A stretch of 64,000 nucleotides of DNA from Fusarium oxysporum f. sp. lycopersici 4287 (lineage: Eukaryota; Ascomycota; Sordariomycetes; Hypocreales; Nectriaceae): assembly GCF_000149955.1 (NCBI RefSeq), contig NC_030991.1, positions 227,295 through 291,294 of the forward strand, written 5' to 3'. The notes below the pieces were generated by a model. That model was given only the letters and a program-made list of their open reading frames with translations, did not search any database and was not told where the DNA came from. Position 1 is the stretch's first letter. Each line of letters begins with the position of its first letter. Position numbers and translations under genes: made by a program. Shown here piece by piece: positions 1 through 12,295 of the stretch.

Positions 1-3000
1 TTGTAGAGTAGTGGATAGAGTACCGGTCGTGGGTAGATTGGTGGGTAGACCATAAGGCAGGTAGGGAAGGTAGATGCTGTAAGGATGCTCAATTTTTCTA
101 CATATGCCACTTTATATTATATGCCCCAATCCTCCTCATTGAAATCAATATTCATCTCATCCTCCATGTCCATAGCCTCTACTATCATCATTAGCAGCTC
201 CTCCGAAGAGATCAGCTTCCTTGCAAACCAGTTCCCCATGCACTCTAACCTTTGTAGGTTCTCTGGCGATAACCTAAGCCTATCCTAGCTCTGCGTCCGG
301 CATGCGCCCGAGAATTGTTGTTCTGGTTCAGCGGATGAGGGTGCGATTGAGAGGATATTGATGGCCATACGGTGGAGGTGGAGACGAGGATAGCGCCGGC
401 GCTGCTCTTGAACTAACTACTACCGGAGAGGAGTTATCTTTAGAGCATCAAGATGGATAGTTTTATCTTCAATAACCGCCATAAACATATCTTCATCCTC
501 TTGCGAAGTAGGTTAAACTCTTAGGCGACGTTTCAGCCTCTCTAATTCATTCTCTACCCTCTTCTTCGAAAATGGATGATACGTATCGATATCAGCAGCA
601 GCAGGGAGTGATTCATGAGGAAGATGCGCGTATTCCTTCTGCCAGATCGAATAAGCAGCATCAATAGTCTTCTGATGCCACTCTTCAGGCCAGTTCTGAA
701 GAAGATAATGCTTCCGCTTCGAGGGATCGAGAAGTATCACGGCGGCGTAAACTGGCGTTGACTCAATAAGGGCGTAGTATTTATCAAGGATAAACTAGCC
801 CATCTCAATAGAATGAACCATGCGGAGGTCCTTCTCTGGGCCTGATTTATATAGCACCTATAAAACATCAGCTTTATGTATTATCTTGATGAATGAGATA
901 AACCTTTTGATCCTCAAAGAAGGTGAGGATAGCATCCATCAGGGTAAGGCGCTGGGATAATGAAGCCTCACTGCCTTCAACTCATAGCGTACCACTAGCG
1001 AATACAGAGAGAAACCTCTCCGTACGCTTAAGTGTATCCCACTTAACACGATTGAGTCGAAAGTTATCGCATTCATGGTGTTTATCAATGAAGTCCTTAA
1101 TCTCTCGCTCCTTGCGTGTCGTACACTTGATGAGGTGATACCATGAGGACCATCGAGTGTCATTATCAATCCCCAATGTAATGCCGACAGCCTCTATCCA
1201 TCGGTCATGATGGATAGAGCTGTTTCGAAGCCATACAGCAAGGTTATGAAGCTTCTGGAGCGCAGTAGTAGCACCCCAGCCTTCGAAACCTCTATGTTTC
1301 GCTTTAACTTTACCCTCTCTTCTCTGGGCTTGTTCATGAGCTCTTATAGAGGCCTCATTATCCTTAACGACCGGTACATCGAGATAGGCGGAGAATAGCT
1401 CGTAAGGGTCGGTGTCTTCCGTCTCTTCAATAGCCGCCAGAGCAGCTTTGAGTGCTTCTTTTGAGGTGGCAAGGAGAAAGGCTTGAAGGGCAAGGTTAAG
1501 AATATGATCGAGGCAGCGGATGCGGTGCGTGGTTGGATCATAATCAATCTGTTCGATATAAGTGAATACCCATCTAAAAGCTAGTGGATACGAACTCCAA
1601 ATTCAAGTTTTAGAGACCGAGAGAGCTCTATGAGCAGAGTATCGTTTGAAGTGGCGTTATCTCCAGTGTGATAGCCGAGTTTAGTTGTTATCCCGAATGA
1701 TTTAAGGGTGCGGAGGATGATGGCCGCCTGGATTTCTCCAGAGTGGCTAAAGAGCACCTGTGGGAGTGCTAGCATCCCGTGTTTGAACTGGTAATCCTGG
1801 GAGATCCACCTAACACAGATGCAGAGGTATGCCTTTCGAGCTGGAGATGTCCACATATCTGTTGATATATGGATATCCCCAATAGCTTCTTAGATGTTGT
1901 TCTGGAGTATTTGACGATATCTCTCGTAGTTGAGAGCCAGAGCACGAGTAAATGTTCTTCTGCTAAACTGTGCAAGACCCGAGATCACTGGATTAGCAGA
2001 GAGGAGGAGATCATGGAGTTCTGGCCACTGAATAGCATTGAGAGGAAGCCTCCTTCTAGCACAGAGTGGTAGCAACGCCTGGAGATGTCGCGGCCGATCA
2101 TAAGCCTCTCGGACGACCAGTTCTCTCGAAGCCTCATCCTTTTGAAGCAAAAACAAATTTATGACCTGCTGGCCAGGCATAAATTTAGGCTTGGAAGAGG
2201 TTTGCCGGTCTTCCATATCCAGCCATCTCTTCCACAGAGATGGTTGATTGAGGTGAAGATGATCCCGGGCTCCTGATTTGTACATTGTACTCCAACTCTT
2301 CTTCTTATCCCAACAGGCGATACAGTAATGTAGGCGTTTAGTTGAGGACTTCCCACTTCAATCAGACGTCTCTTTTGGCTTGAACTCGAGCTCCGAACCT
2401 CTGGCATATCGAAAGAAGGTCCAGATTGAAAGTTTCTCGGTGGGAATCGAGGCAATATTCAGAGGAGCACTAGAAGCAATACTGGGCACCGGCAAGGAGA
2501 GATTAGGCGTGGAGGGTGTTTTAGGACGGTATGGGATAATGAATCCTGTGAGAGAACATGGTTAGAGATCCATATAACAAAGGTTGAATATAAAACAATA
2601 TATCGATGTGGATGCCAGTAGTAACTGGCAGGGAAGGTGATGAGAACTATGTTGATTCCGCGCAAAGGTTTCTTGCTACATATATATACTGTTGCATTCA
2701 GTGGCAGGTTGCAAACATAGTCATAGAAAAGCTCTTGATATCTATCTTGTGACTGAATAGGGTTGGTCTGTCAATAGGGCTTCCAGGGCCTGTGTGTTAC
2801 AGCACTTGCTTTTTGGGAGACATAGTCGATACCAACCTCTGTCTGGAAGTTCGGACCTCCGGGCAGCCAGTCTGATCAATCGTATGACCCTCGTGACAAA
2901 TGCAAATGGGTGAATTATTCAACATAGTGCCAAGTGTGCTGCAGGTAGGCAGTAGCAGGCAGCATGTTCGGTAGCATCTGAACTCATGTGAGAGGTCACC

Positions 3001-3147
3001 ATAATATATATTGAGAAGTATAAAATTAGTCGACTCCTCAAGTACTTCAGCATCCACAATCCTACAATCTTATCAAATGATAAGATCTAATTGACCAATC
3101 AGGAGTGGGTAGAATGGGTAAAGCTCCCTCTACAATGCCCAAGTATG
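1..3147 (-). mobile_element. Restless-like hAT DNA transposon, decayed, left tip cut by window edge
   Basis: Degenerate transposase on the minus strand from about 2.66 to 0.5 kb in several broken frames. Recognisable hAT blocks are a stretch with DMWTSPARKAYL and GYHTGDNATSND (about 1.6-1.87 kb) and a C-terminal piece with KHYLLQNWPEEWH ending in a K/R-rich tail near 513. The right end (3128-3147) is a 20-base sequence whose inverse, CATACTTGGGCATTGTAGAG, is the expected left terminal repeat; window bases 1-8 (TTGTAGAG) match its last eight bases, so the element probably began 12 bases before the window. GTAGAG-like hexamers cluster near both ends, as in hAT subterminal regions. Many in-frame stops show it is dead. 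The family call rests on remembered motifs; the ends are read directly. Confidence 0.7.
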
Positions 3148-5742
3148 CCACAGCAGGAGCTGGATCTCGATGAGTACGGTCTCGACTCATCCAGATTGCC
3201 ATTCATACAGTTGCAGATGCATCCCTCAAGGCAACGGCTTGGTAGAGAGATCCATCGGTCTGGATTGGTTCGAATGCTTCAAGTTGCAGACGATACTTCG
3301 AGTCGACACCGGATCACCAAGTTAAAGGGAGGGGTAAGAGAAGACGGGAGCATTTAAATCCGATCAAGAGGGCTTGACCTAAGTTACTGTTTCCATGGCT
3401 CGCTTAACTTGCCGGGAGTGTGGGATTATTACCTATGCGAGCCCTCCTCAATCGTCTGCAACGGTCGATAAGGGGACGCAGCCGTGCGCCTATTATATTA
3501 CTGATCAATTGGATAATAATTGAATTTTCTTTGACTGTTTTGGTGATGTCAGAGTTAAGTCATTACGGGCTTCGAATGTGATTTTGAATTTTACTAGCTA
3601 CATCCCGCCTTTCGTGGCGTGTTTAATCCCCCAGTACCGTATTACGTTGCATTTACGGGTTAACGCACGAAGGTATTTTAGTCGAGGGGCTTAACCAAAG
3701 TATATAGTATTCTATTTTGAAGTATTGGCCGTGTGAGAAGGTTTCTCGATCAACGCGAGGGTTCAGAGAGTTTGGTGCGACTTTACAGCTGATTTGTGAC
3801 TGATCTGGCCTCTAGGCTATACGCAGAGTAATAGGGTGATCTGAATCCCCCAATGATATTTTCAATGAGGCAGAACATTATTCTGGTCAATTGTCGAATA
3901 GATAGTCAGAGTTGGGGATTTCTTAGTGGAAACTCCTACAGTATTTAATACTAACTCATCCATCAAATGCAACCATAGGTCAAGCTGCGGTTAGTCTATC
4001 TCGAGCGGAGGAGGGACAAGGCAGAGTGTGGTGGATGGCCATTTAGCCATGCGGTTTTATCAGCCACCTTGTCACGCTGCTTTCTACGGTACAGTTTGTC
4101 GAATCGAATCGGCACGTGCTATGAGAGAAAATGAGGGGAAGAAAGTGCTCAAGGAAGAAGATGGTTTGGCTTCGAGTGACGGAGAAATTTCACGCTACGT
4201 ACTTGCGAGAAGAAATTTCGTCAACAACGACCGCCAGCTGCCAAATGTTTAGTGCAAGTGAACATCTTTTGGAATAAGTTCAATTTTAAACAACCACGTG
4301 GCAGACATGAGATATCCCTCCTTGCTTGTGGATGGACCCTTCCGGATATCGGAAGGTTGGCGGCTTACCTGTCGACCGTTCTCGACAATCGGAAGCACAA
4401 GGGTTTGTTACGTGTGATGAGCAAAAGTGACCAAGCCATATGGATCGATGTAATGGAGTCTAGACCTCATGGATCACTCAGACACAGAGATTGCACAAAG
4501 AACGAATTCGTATCACAAGTTACCAACAATTGGGCGACACCAGCCAATTAAGCAATTACCGGGTAGCATGCAGTTCATATGGCCTGATCTGTGTAAAGGT
4601 TTCCGTCATGCAGTAGCAAAGCTTGGTAACTTCAAACACAAAGATGAAGCTACTCTCATAATATGGAAGATCATATGATAAATCTAGACGCTCTGAAAAC
4701 AATGTCAAGTTAAAATAGCAATGCGTCAACTAAAAAAATGAAAGTTTAAATGAAATATAAAAATGAAAATTCTTTTCGTAGTTTGCATGGCGTAATGCAT
4801 CTTATAAACGGATTGGGAGGGCCTTCCGACCACATATTCTACCTCGTATGGCTGGTTTATAGACAAGAGCATTAGCCTATTTGCACATAAACATATGCAA
4901 TAAAATGTTCCCACCCATGGTATCACATACTTCATATAATACGTCTATAAATTTAATTTACATCCCTTCGTCTGCCTCAAACCATCTCTCTGTATTCTGT
5001 TATATGCCCTTATATGGCCTTAGTATAATTGTCATACCTGGCTCGCCTCATCACCAAGGATACAACACAAGTCGATATGATATGTCCATGATGCCACCCA
5101 CGAACCAGAACTCATTCCACTATGTCACAATCACCGAGATTGATGATAGCGATCTGAAATACCAAGGAACATCATTAAGCACCTGGTATGAACAAAGTCG
5201 GCGGGAAGCAGTGCGACAATCGTCGCGCACCCATCAACATCATAACCGACATGGCAGTCGTACTTCATACCAAACTAGTTAAGAAAAAGCGGCGTAGGCG
5301 AGCGTTATTGACCCGTAATTCTTGATGCCTGAGAGCGCTGTGGGAGAGGAAACGAACAACGGACCAGAGCGATAACAAAGGCGAAGGGTTTTCGAATACG
5401 TGGATCAGAAGAATGCAATGTTATAGACTAGGACATTCAAATTCGAAAAGACATTTCACGGTGTTAAAACAATGAACTTGGCTTAGGCCAGAATGCAGGG
5501 ATAGCTCAGACTTACAGAGGATCTATTGACGTCTTTACGCTGATATACGGAATGCAGGATGTAAAACGCAACGCAACCGTTGTGGCTTTTGATTTGTGAA
5601 TCGTCCTATAGGTTATATGGGTACCATATATGCAAGATAAGATGCATCTTCAATCGACTCTGAATCAGCGACCTAAGCATCAAGAGGGCCAGCACACAGA
5701 CGTGATAGCACATAGGTGATTTGCAGAGGAGTGGAAAAAGAA
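3148..5742. other. intergenic, no supportable gene
   Basis: Moderately AT-rich spacer. Open frames at 4028-4252, 4252-4551 and 4881-5282 (133 codons, His/Ser-rich C-terminus) show no recognisable domain, intron pattern or conserved motif and are treated as chance. No terminal repeats or RNA genes were seen. Confidence 0.4.
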
Positions 5743-5938
5743 TGTTGTTTATATTGGGCAGGGGTGCTGAGTGAAAATATATATTTTATTAAACTTGTTA
5801 TTAAGTCTTGAGATAATAGTTCTTGGCCGGTTTATATCTCCAGGTGACTTCATCTAAGGCTTTTAAACTCTGACTATAGGACTTTCAGGCTACTATTCTG
5901 AATCTTGAAAGAGAGAGGAATCTCCGGATTTTCCAACA
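5743..5938. repeat. hAT-like MITE, copy M1
   Basis: About 196 bases starting TGTTGTTTATATTG and ending TTTTCCAACA. Shares the internal landmarks GTGCTGAGTG, a GACTTTCAGGCT block and GAATCTTGAA with copies at 27183 (inverted), 33074, 58760 and 61763. No coding capacity. The flanks AAAAAGAA and AAAATGAA match at 7 of 8 positions, weakly compatible with an 8-base hAT target duplication. Confidence 0.75.
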
Positions 5939-6465
5939 AAAATGAAGTTGGAAACGGCGTACAGTGCGCATCCCGACCTGTGGCGTCATTAGTGCACGAC
6001 ATGCCACCAACTCGAGGCAAATGAACAACTCCGAGTCCATCGGGGATGGAGTCTTTCGGGATAATCAATCTTTCATACCCACCCGGATAGCACGGATATA
6101 GGCTGGCTCACAAAGTCCTCACTTACATAATTAGCATCTTCTGTTCCGCAGAATGCAAACAGCGTCATGGATGGACTTCATCTGGCAACTCGGGGTATTC
6201 CAATGCGGACTGTATGACAGACTGTGTTACGTCAGATAGGAGTCATTCTGAAGGTGTAGACATAAACCTTTGTAATCATATGACACCCAGCCAGAGCCGA
6301 TGCCGCGCCAAAATCAAGCCAGGTTGTTGCACCAACTAGCAGATCACAACAACTGCGCCTGATGCTGGTACTCGCTCCAAGTTCCATATCGCCATAAATC
6401 TAGTCTTCTGGTGCCTAGATCTTCGGAAAGCTGGAGCAGGTGATATTGAGAAAACGGCAACAATC
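5939..6465. other. intergenic
   Basis: No gene seen. The last ~130 bases, upstream of the RING copy, resemble the region upstream of the second RING copy (about 22.2-22.35 kb), so the duplicated block begins before the coding start. Confidence 0.4.
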
Positions 6466-7105
6466 ATGGCGATAGCAAATAAATCCCAAGTCCCAACGAC
6501 CAGCCCCGGATCTATCCAGTCGGAGAAATGGATCAAATTATTACTTATAATTATGTTTTTTATATCCCTTTTGATCTTTTAGGCCCTTCCTATCCTATAC
6601 AGGTATGCAATCTCATATTAGCAAGTATAGGCCCTCTATTTCACCAGCTAAGTATGGAAAAGTCTTGAATTGAGCAATATGAGACAGAACCCAGATCCCG
6701 GATCCAAGAGGATCCTGAGAGCGACCTGTCAGTTAGGAGCATGACCTCCGAGATTAGTGATTAAGAACGGCTAGACCCGATAGCTCCGCCGCGGACGTAC
6801 AAGCAAGTAATAGAGATAGAGATACCTGGCTCAGGGGAGCATTCTTCCTGGCTCCGCGGGAATATCGTCTGGTAAGCGATTCAGCTCAAGATATAATTTT
6901 ATCCTGAAACTGACCATTATTGTTATGTAGTGCTGTATGCTTGGAAGCGATGGCGGATAGTGATATTGTCCGTCGGTTGTCGTGCGGACATGTATTTCAT
7001 TCGGGTTGCATTACCCTATGGTACCTGAGGCAACATTATACCTGTCCCTTGTGTGTATCAAGCTACATACCAGCGGAGCGTGCTCATATCAGAACGGACA
7101 GCTGA
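6466..7105 (+). pseudogene. RING-H2 transmembrane protein, decayed copy 1
   Basis: Three-exon layout as in the intact paralogue at 38205. Exon 1 starts at ATG 6466 and encodes a short N-terminus and a hydrophobic membrane segment, but a TAG interrupts the segment where the 22 kb copy has Tyr. The linker exon carries a TAA in the frame leading to IAPP and NIV. A GTAAGC...TATGTAG intron then joins NIV-C to AVCLEAM, giving a RING-H2 finger with CAVC, CGHVFHSGC and CPLC, ending in a TGA near 7105. Proteins of this layout are usually membrane-bound E3 ubiquitin ligases. Two nonsense codons outside the finger make this copy very likely inactive, though the finger itself is intact. Confidence 0.7.
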
Positions 7106-7495
7106 AAAGCGCAACATGTCGCAACTTTCGTGTCGAGATGGATCTTACATAAGGCATTACACTGATGGTCCGCCATTTAAGTGGCTCAAGTTGGATTGAG
7201 GAAATAGACTTTATATTCCATAGCGATCTTTATATTGCTACTCTTCCTAACTTTGCGGCTAGCTATTTATTATATCGTAGCTTGCAGACTTTTCTTTTAT
7301 TTATAATTCTATGGATATGTCAGTGAGTTCCGTAGGACGTATTACGTTCCTAGACTATTATTCAATGTAACCAATCGACTCGAATTCTCTTTATATACTG
7401 GGGTATAGGTGCTGAACTAGTTTATCTCTACTGACTTTCTACTTCTAAATAAAATGCTCTATATGCTTTTTGGAATCCCAACGGATTCATATATA
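7106..7495. other. intergenic, ends at Fot target site
   Basis: No gene seen. The TA at 7494-7495 is the left half of the TA target duplication of the Fot element that follows. Confidence 0.5.
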
Positions 7496-9338
7496 ACGTG
7501 TTTTATAAGCGAGTGACCCATATAAGCGAGTGACCCAAAAATCCCTCAACTTATATTATCATCATTCAATTCAATATCTTTCAACAACCCGATATGCCAC
7601 AGCCTTCATATGAAGCTAGGATACTTCTTGCCCTTCAGGCCCTTCAAAATGACCCGAAATTAAGTATCCGAAAGGCGGCGACTGTATATCAGGTCAATCA
7701 CCGCACCTTAGGTCGCCGCCGGAATGGCATTCATTCAAAGCGTGATATAACCACAAAATCACGGAACCTATCTGATCTAGAGGAACAGACGATAGTTCAA
7801 TTTATCCTTGACCTAGATTCCCGAGGTTTCCCCCCTCGGCGCGATTTTGTGGAAAAAATGGCTAATTCTCTACTTGCCGATCGCGAGGCATTACCAGTCG
7901 GCAAGCTCTGGGTTCATAACTTTATCCAACGACAACCAGAGCTAAAGGCATGTCGATTTCGGAGATATGACTATAAGAGAGCTAAATGCAAAGATCCGAC
8001 TATTATTCAGGGCTGGTTTCGCCTCGTAGAGAATATGATTGCGAAATACGGTATCTAATTAGCTGATATCTGGAACTTTGATGAGACCGGCTTTATGATG
8101 GGTATGATTGAGCCCGGAATGGTCGTCACAAGCTCAGAAAGGCGAGGGATGCCAAAGAAGATACAGCCTGGAAATCGTGAATGGATTACTGTGATTCAAG
8201 CGGTTAATGCAGAAGGTCAATCGATCGCACCATTCATCATTGGTTCAGGCCAATATTATCTTGCCAATTGGTACCGAGAATGCAACCTCCCCGGCGATTG
8301 GGTCATTGCATTGAGCGAAAATGGATGGACCAATAACCAGCTAGGTCTTGACTGGCTACAGCACTTTGATCGATCAATAAAGGACCGATCAGTTGGTTCT
8401 TATCGTCTCTTAATCCTCGATGGTCATGAAAGCCACCACTCTATCGAATTCGAGAGATATTGTAAGGAGAATAACATTATTACCCTCTGTATGCCTGCTC
8501 ATGCCTCTCATCTACTCCAGCCTCTTGATGTAGGGTGCTTTGGGCCGCTGAAAAAGGCCTATGGGCGAGAAATAGAGCATCTAATAGGATGCTCTATAAA
8601 CCACATCACCAAGATCGAGTTCTTTCCTGCCTTTTATGCCGCCCACCAAGCTACTATTACAGAAAGTAATATCAAAGGAGGTTTCAGAGGAGCTGGGCTT
8701 GCTCCCTTCGACCCAGAAAATGTCATCTCAAAGCTTGATGTGCAATTACGGACCCCGACACCTCCCGCAGAGGTCACAATACCTTCAACCCCTTGGACTG
8801 CAAGGACCCCAAAGACACTACTAGAGGCCCAATCGCATTCTAAATATCTACAGGGAAGGGTTAGAAATCATAAGAGCAGCTCCCCAGAGTCAATTATTGA
8901 GGCTGTTAAGCATTTTGAGAAGGCAACAAGCATCCTTATCCATAAGATAGTCCTACTAGAGGATAGGCTTCAATAAGTTGAACAAGAGAATCGGATAGTA
9001 AAGCGACGCCGGAGGGGGAAAAGGACTAGACTACAGAAAGGAGGGCCTTTGACTATAGAAGATGCATTACAAGCAATTGATCAGATGGATGTTGATACGC
9101 AGGTAGCAGCCGAATCGTCGAGAAGTGGTGGTCGCGGAAGGTCAAAGGGACCGAGGGTTTTACATTGTAGCAAATGCGGCAGGGCCGGGCATAATATAAG
9201 GACCTGTCAGGAGGAAATTGAGGTTAATTTAGAAGAATATAGCGATTAGTTTTAATTAATCTGATAATTTGTGGTATTTTTATTGCCGATTTAATTGAGA
9301 AGGTTGAGATTTTTGGGTCACTCGCTTATAAAACACGT
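7496..9338 (+). mobile_element. Fot1-like (pogo, Tc1/mariner superfamily) transposon, complete copy A
   Basis: 1843 bases bounded by TA on both sides (7494-7495, 9339-9340). Both ends begin ACGTGTTTTATAAGC read inward. The left repeat carries two tandem copies of ATAAGCGAGTGACCCA; the right repeat carries one. It contains a single transposase gene interrupted by two stops. It is the best preserved of at least six related elements or fragments here and the reference for reading the others. Confidence 0.92.
7594..9249 (+). pseudogene. Fot1-like DDE transposase with C-terminal zinc knuckle, two in-frame stops
   Basis: One reading frame from ATG 7594 to 9249, broken only by TAA at 8056-8058 (after KYGI) and TAA at 8974-8976 (after EDRLQ); both fit C-to-T change of CAA. 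Order: N-terminal helix-turn-helix/CENP-B type DNA-binding region (about residues 1-150), then the catalytic core with NFDETGFMMG, LLILDGHESHH and LQPLDVGCFG; 35 residues separate the second and third Asp, the DD35D spacing of pogo/Fot elements. Near the end is a CCHC knuckle, CSKCGRAGHNIRTC. Family knowledge: such enzymes cut and paste at TA. All three catalytic Asp are present, so inactivity comes from the stops. Confidence 0.88.
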
Positions 9339-9415
9339 TATAGCTACTCAAAAAGTCTTGCAGGTACGTAAATTTTCTTTCTGCCTTTTCTAACTTAATA
9401 AGGTAGTTACTAGTA

Positions 9416-9533
9416 TCTACTAATAATAATAGTTTAACTATCAGAAGTTACTATATATATGCTAAGCTTTAGGGAGGCCGCTAATATTCAATACTTAAGT
9501 TTTTATCAATTCTTATTTCTTTTTCGTCAGGCG
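9416..9533. repeat. 115-base dispersed repeat R1
   Basis: Sequence with GGCCGCTAATATT, TTATCAATTC and a terminal TTTTCGTCAGGC recurs at 27535-27650. Each copy lies just downstream of a Fot element or fragment. No coding potential; probably a piece of an unidentified older element. Confidence 0.6.
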
Positions 9534-10299
9534 TTAGAAGCACGGTTTATCAACGGCGCAGACTTTGTTATCGGTAGTGATGCTACCGTAGTTTCTTATT
9601 TTACCATTTGACTCTGGAGTTAGTTTAGTAAAACAAGACACAATGATGATAAGGCTTCTCGAATGATCATATCGAAATAGAGCGTTGATTATGCCAAATG
9701 AATAATAAAGCTGAATCGGACCCTATACTTGGCTCATCTGGCTATCTTACCTTTGCCGGTACCCTAGTCGGGAGTCAACAGCAAAATGATTTTGAGCTCC
9801 GACGTGACTTACATAATTCCGCCTATAATCATCCATATTGCCTTTGATCACAGCTCTTAATCACATGTTTTGACATACGAGGAGCGGGTTTAAGAATCGA
9901 CTTCGGCCAATAATAGATATGACAGAAGGTAATTAATTGACCTCAAGATTGCATAATATTCAGTCTCCAGAGCTTATTAAAACAAGCAAATTAACAACTC
10001 GTTGTCGTCGTAGCATTGGATCAGTTCTTGAACCCCGATGAAGGCGCAGTTTCCCAGTTCACCTGGAAGGGTAACATAGCAGCTGTCATGGAGCCAATGG
10101 CTGCTGCCAGACAAGCATCCACAGCCGCGGGGTTCAAGGCAAGAGAACAACTTGGGAAACCGCTCGACTGGCCAACTAGGCCAACTGCATACTAGGTAAA
10201 ATCTTCCGCATTGCGAAGTCAAAAGTTATTAAACTTCAGCGCGTCATCTTATAATATGGCTTGGTTCTAAGCTTTAGCTAGGGTACAATTCCAGTTTTA
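9534..10299. other. intergenic
   Basis: No gene supported. The minus-strand frame 9977-10222 shows no domain. Confidence 0.4.
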
Positions 10300-11151
10300 C
10301 CGTCATATATGCGATCATATCTTCGGTAACGGAATCTGCCGACTTCCACTTACAGTCATATTCTACGGGTTTAATGGTGATAATGCGAGGACTTTTAAGG
10401 ATGGGGGTGATCAGTACGCTCCAGGGATTACTATGATATACAATGAGCATGCATATGAAAACGGGGTCCTGTTCCAGAAGTGGATTAAGCAAGGTCTATT
10501 GACTTTTAAGTCAGAAACGGAGGATTTCCTTTTGGTGATGGATGCTGCCTCTTTCCATCCTCCAGAGGGGGTAAAAACTAAGCTCAAGCAACAGCTAAGA
10601 ACTCCGGCTCTTGTGCCTGCAGACTATACGGGATTGCTTCAGCCACTTGATATTGCAATTAATAAACCCTTTAAAGGGTGGCTACGACAGGGGATGATAT
10701 TATATGAACTAGAAGCAGAGGAAAATGGAAAGACCGAGTGGTCAGTCAGTAACCAAAAGGTCATGACAACTTGGATCGTTGCCCACCTTCGATTGGTTAA
10801 AAAAACCATCAAGAAGTGATAAAAAAGTCGTTCCTTGTGGCTGGTATTGCTGTGAGGCCTGGTGGAAGCCAGGATAACCTCAATTCTATGAAGGGAATAG
10901 AGGAGATCGATTATGTGGGCTGGGAGACCGCAGCAGCTATATATATCAAGTCTGAAGAGCTTATGAATCGTCTATGCGATAACGAGGAAATTGTCTACGG
11001 TCCGGATGAAAAGTTCGATGAAGATACCCTCATTTACACAAGTCAGCGGCTGAAGGTCCCCCTGCTACAAAAGATGCCCTCTTTTAACAAGCTTCCAACC
11101 AAGGGGAAGAAGAATGAACCGTTAAAACGACTACAAAAGGCAGTTTACTAG
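10300..11151 (+). pseudogene. second pogo/Tigger-type DDE transposase fragment, frameshifted
   Basis: Two overlapping frames, 10433-10819 and 10816-11151, form one protein with a frameshift near 10815 (VKKTIKK stops; the other frame continues IKKSFLVAGI). An earlier piece with LPLTVIFYG and RTFKDGGDQYAPG lies upstream in a shifted frame. Catalytic landmarks are LLVMDAASFH and LLQPLDIAINKPFK, with 35 residues between the Asp residues. The INKPFK motif after the last Asp is typical of Tigger/jerky-type transposases rather than Fot1 ones. The N-terminal DNA-binding part is missing and no terminal repeats were found. Confidence 0.7.
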
Positions 11152-11233
11152 AGAGGGACCAGAGAAAAACTCAATTACAGCGAAGATTGGCAACCCAAGT
11201 GTTATATTTGAAGGTAGAAAAGACTTCTAATTG

Positions 11234-12289
11234 TCAGGCCGTCAAGATCATTAACGCAGAAGAATGTCCCCCCTTCTTTCCCCTCGCGATACCACCCGAG
11301 TCTCGGGTCAAATATATTCCACCACTTGCCCCTACACTCAGGCTTACAAGAACACCATTTTCTCTTTTAAAGACATCGTTAACTGGCCGCCGGCTTCTTA
11401 TTGTAACCCAGCCGTAGTAGGTATCGTCTTTTGTAAGGGAAATCCCTTCTTTGTCACCCGGTAAAGAGGGAAGTCGATAAGCAAGGCGGTCGATCTGTCC
11501 GACCTTGAAGCTCGCGGTGGTCTTGAAACCATCCATCTTTGCGGTGCCAAAGGCAAGCAGGCCACTGAAGGAGCCGGTTACCGAAGCAACGGAAAAAGGC
11601 AGGGCTTGTCGGAATTGAATTTCGTGTCGGTAGTACCACATCGTCAGGCAACAGTGGAAGAAGTCAGCGAATAAAGGACCATTGCGGACTGCTGAGAAGA
11701 CTTGACGCTACACCAGGGAACGAGCCAGCCTCTGTGAGCCCGAGGAAGATGCGCGCGCAACAAGGAGACCGTGGTAGTTTTTTACAAAGCCCATCAGAGT
11801 CATGACGATGCCCCAAGCGACCATGATTGTCGGGAGCCAGATGCTGGGTCGAAGCTTCTTTAGGAGCAGGTTCAGGGGAACTTCGAAAGCGGCGTAGGTG
11901 AAGAAGAAGACTGTGAGGAACCAGTTGTACTGGATACCTGTCATGTTGAGATCTTCCTGAAGACCCTTAATCTTGGCGTTTCCGATGTTGCCTCTGTCGA
12001 GGAAAGGCAAGAGGTAAAGCACTGCGATCATGGGAATCAAGCGAAGATCCATCTGAAAAGCGGTTTAGCGAGGAGACTGGGGGGAGCTCGGGGGTGAACA
12101 GACCTTGTGGAGAATCTTCTTCTCGTCAAGATCAGAGAAAGAGTCGAGGTTTGTTCCAGGCGCAGTGGCCAGAATTTTGATGTGCTCGACTTCACCCTGG
12201 CAATCAGTGCTAGAGGCGTTGCCCATCTCAGCCTCAACCATGTCAGCCGTCTCGTTGGAAGGAACGTATGATCCCATAATGACAAGCAA
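11234..12289 (-). pseudogene. allantoate-permease-like MFS transporter, truncated and frameshifted
   Basis: Read on the minus strand. Exon 1 (12289-12104) ends SDLDEKKILHK; a 51-base GTCTGT...TTTCAG intron (12103-12053) leads to exon 2 with DLRLIPMIAVLYLLPFLDR and further membrane segments through VAWGIVMTLMGFVKNYHGLL. These are hallmarks of the Dal5/allantoate permease family (anion:cation symporters). The frame breaks at a GCGCGC run just before the expected RIFLGLTEAG. After a likely second intron the motif MWYYRHEIQFRQAL appears near 11641, then similarity is lost. Roughly the first third of a normal ~500-residue permease is present. A hAT fragment begins at the exon 1 boundary, so the locus is rearranged. 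Confidence 0.72.
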
Positions 12290-12295
12290 GTTGAT

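Noticed and set aside
2797..3057. Cys-containing minus frame as a secreted effector
   Set aside because: Lies inside the Restless-like element near its terminal repeat and has no signal peptide.
4881..5282. 133-codon plus frame as a hypothetical protein
   Set aside because: Low-complexity, no conserved motif, overlaps AT-rich spacer; probability of a chance frame is high.
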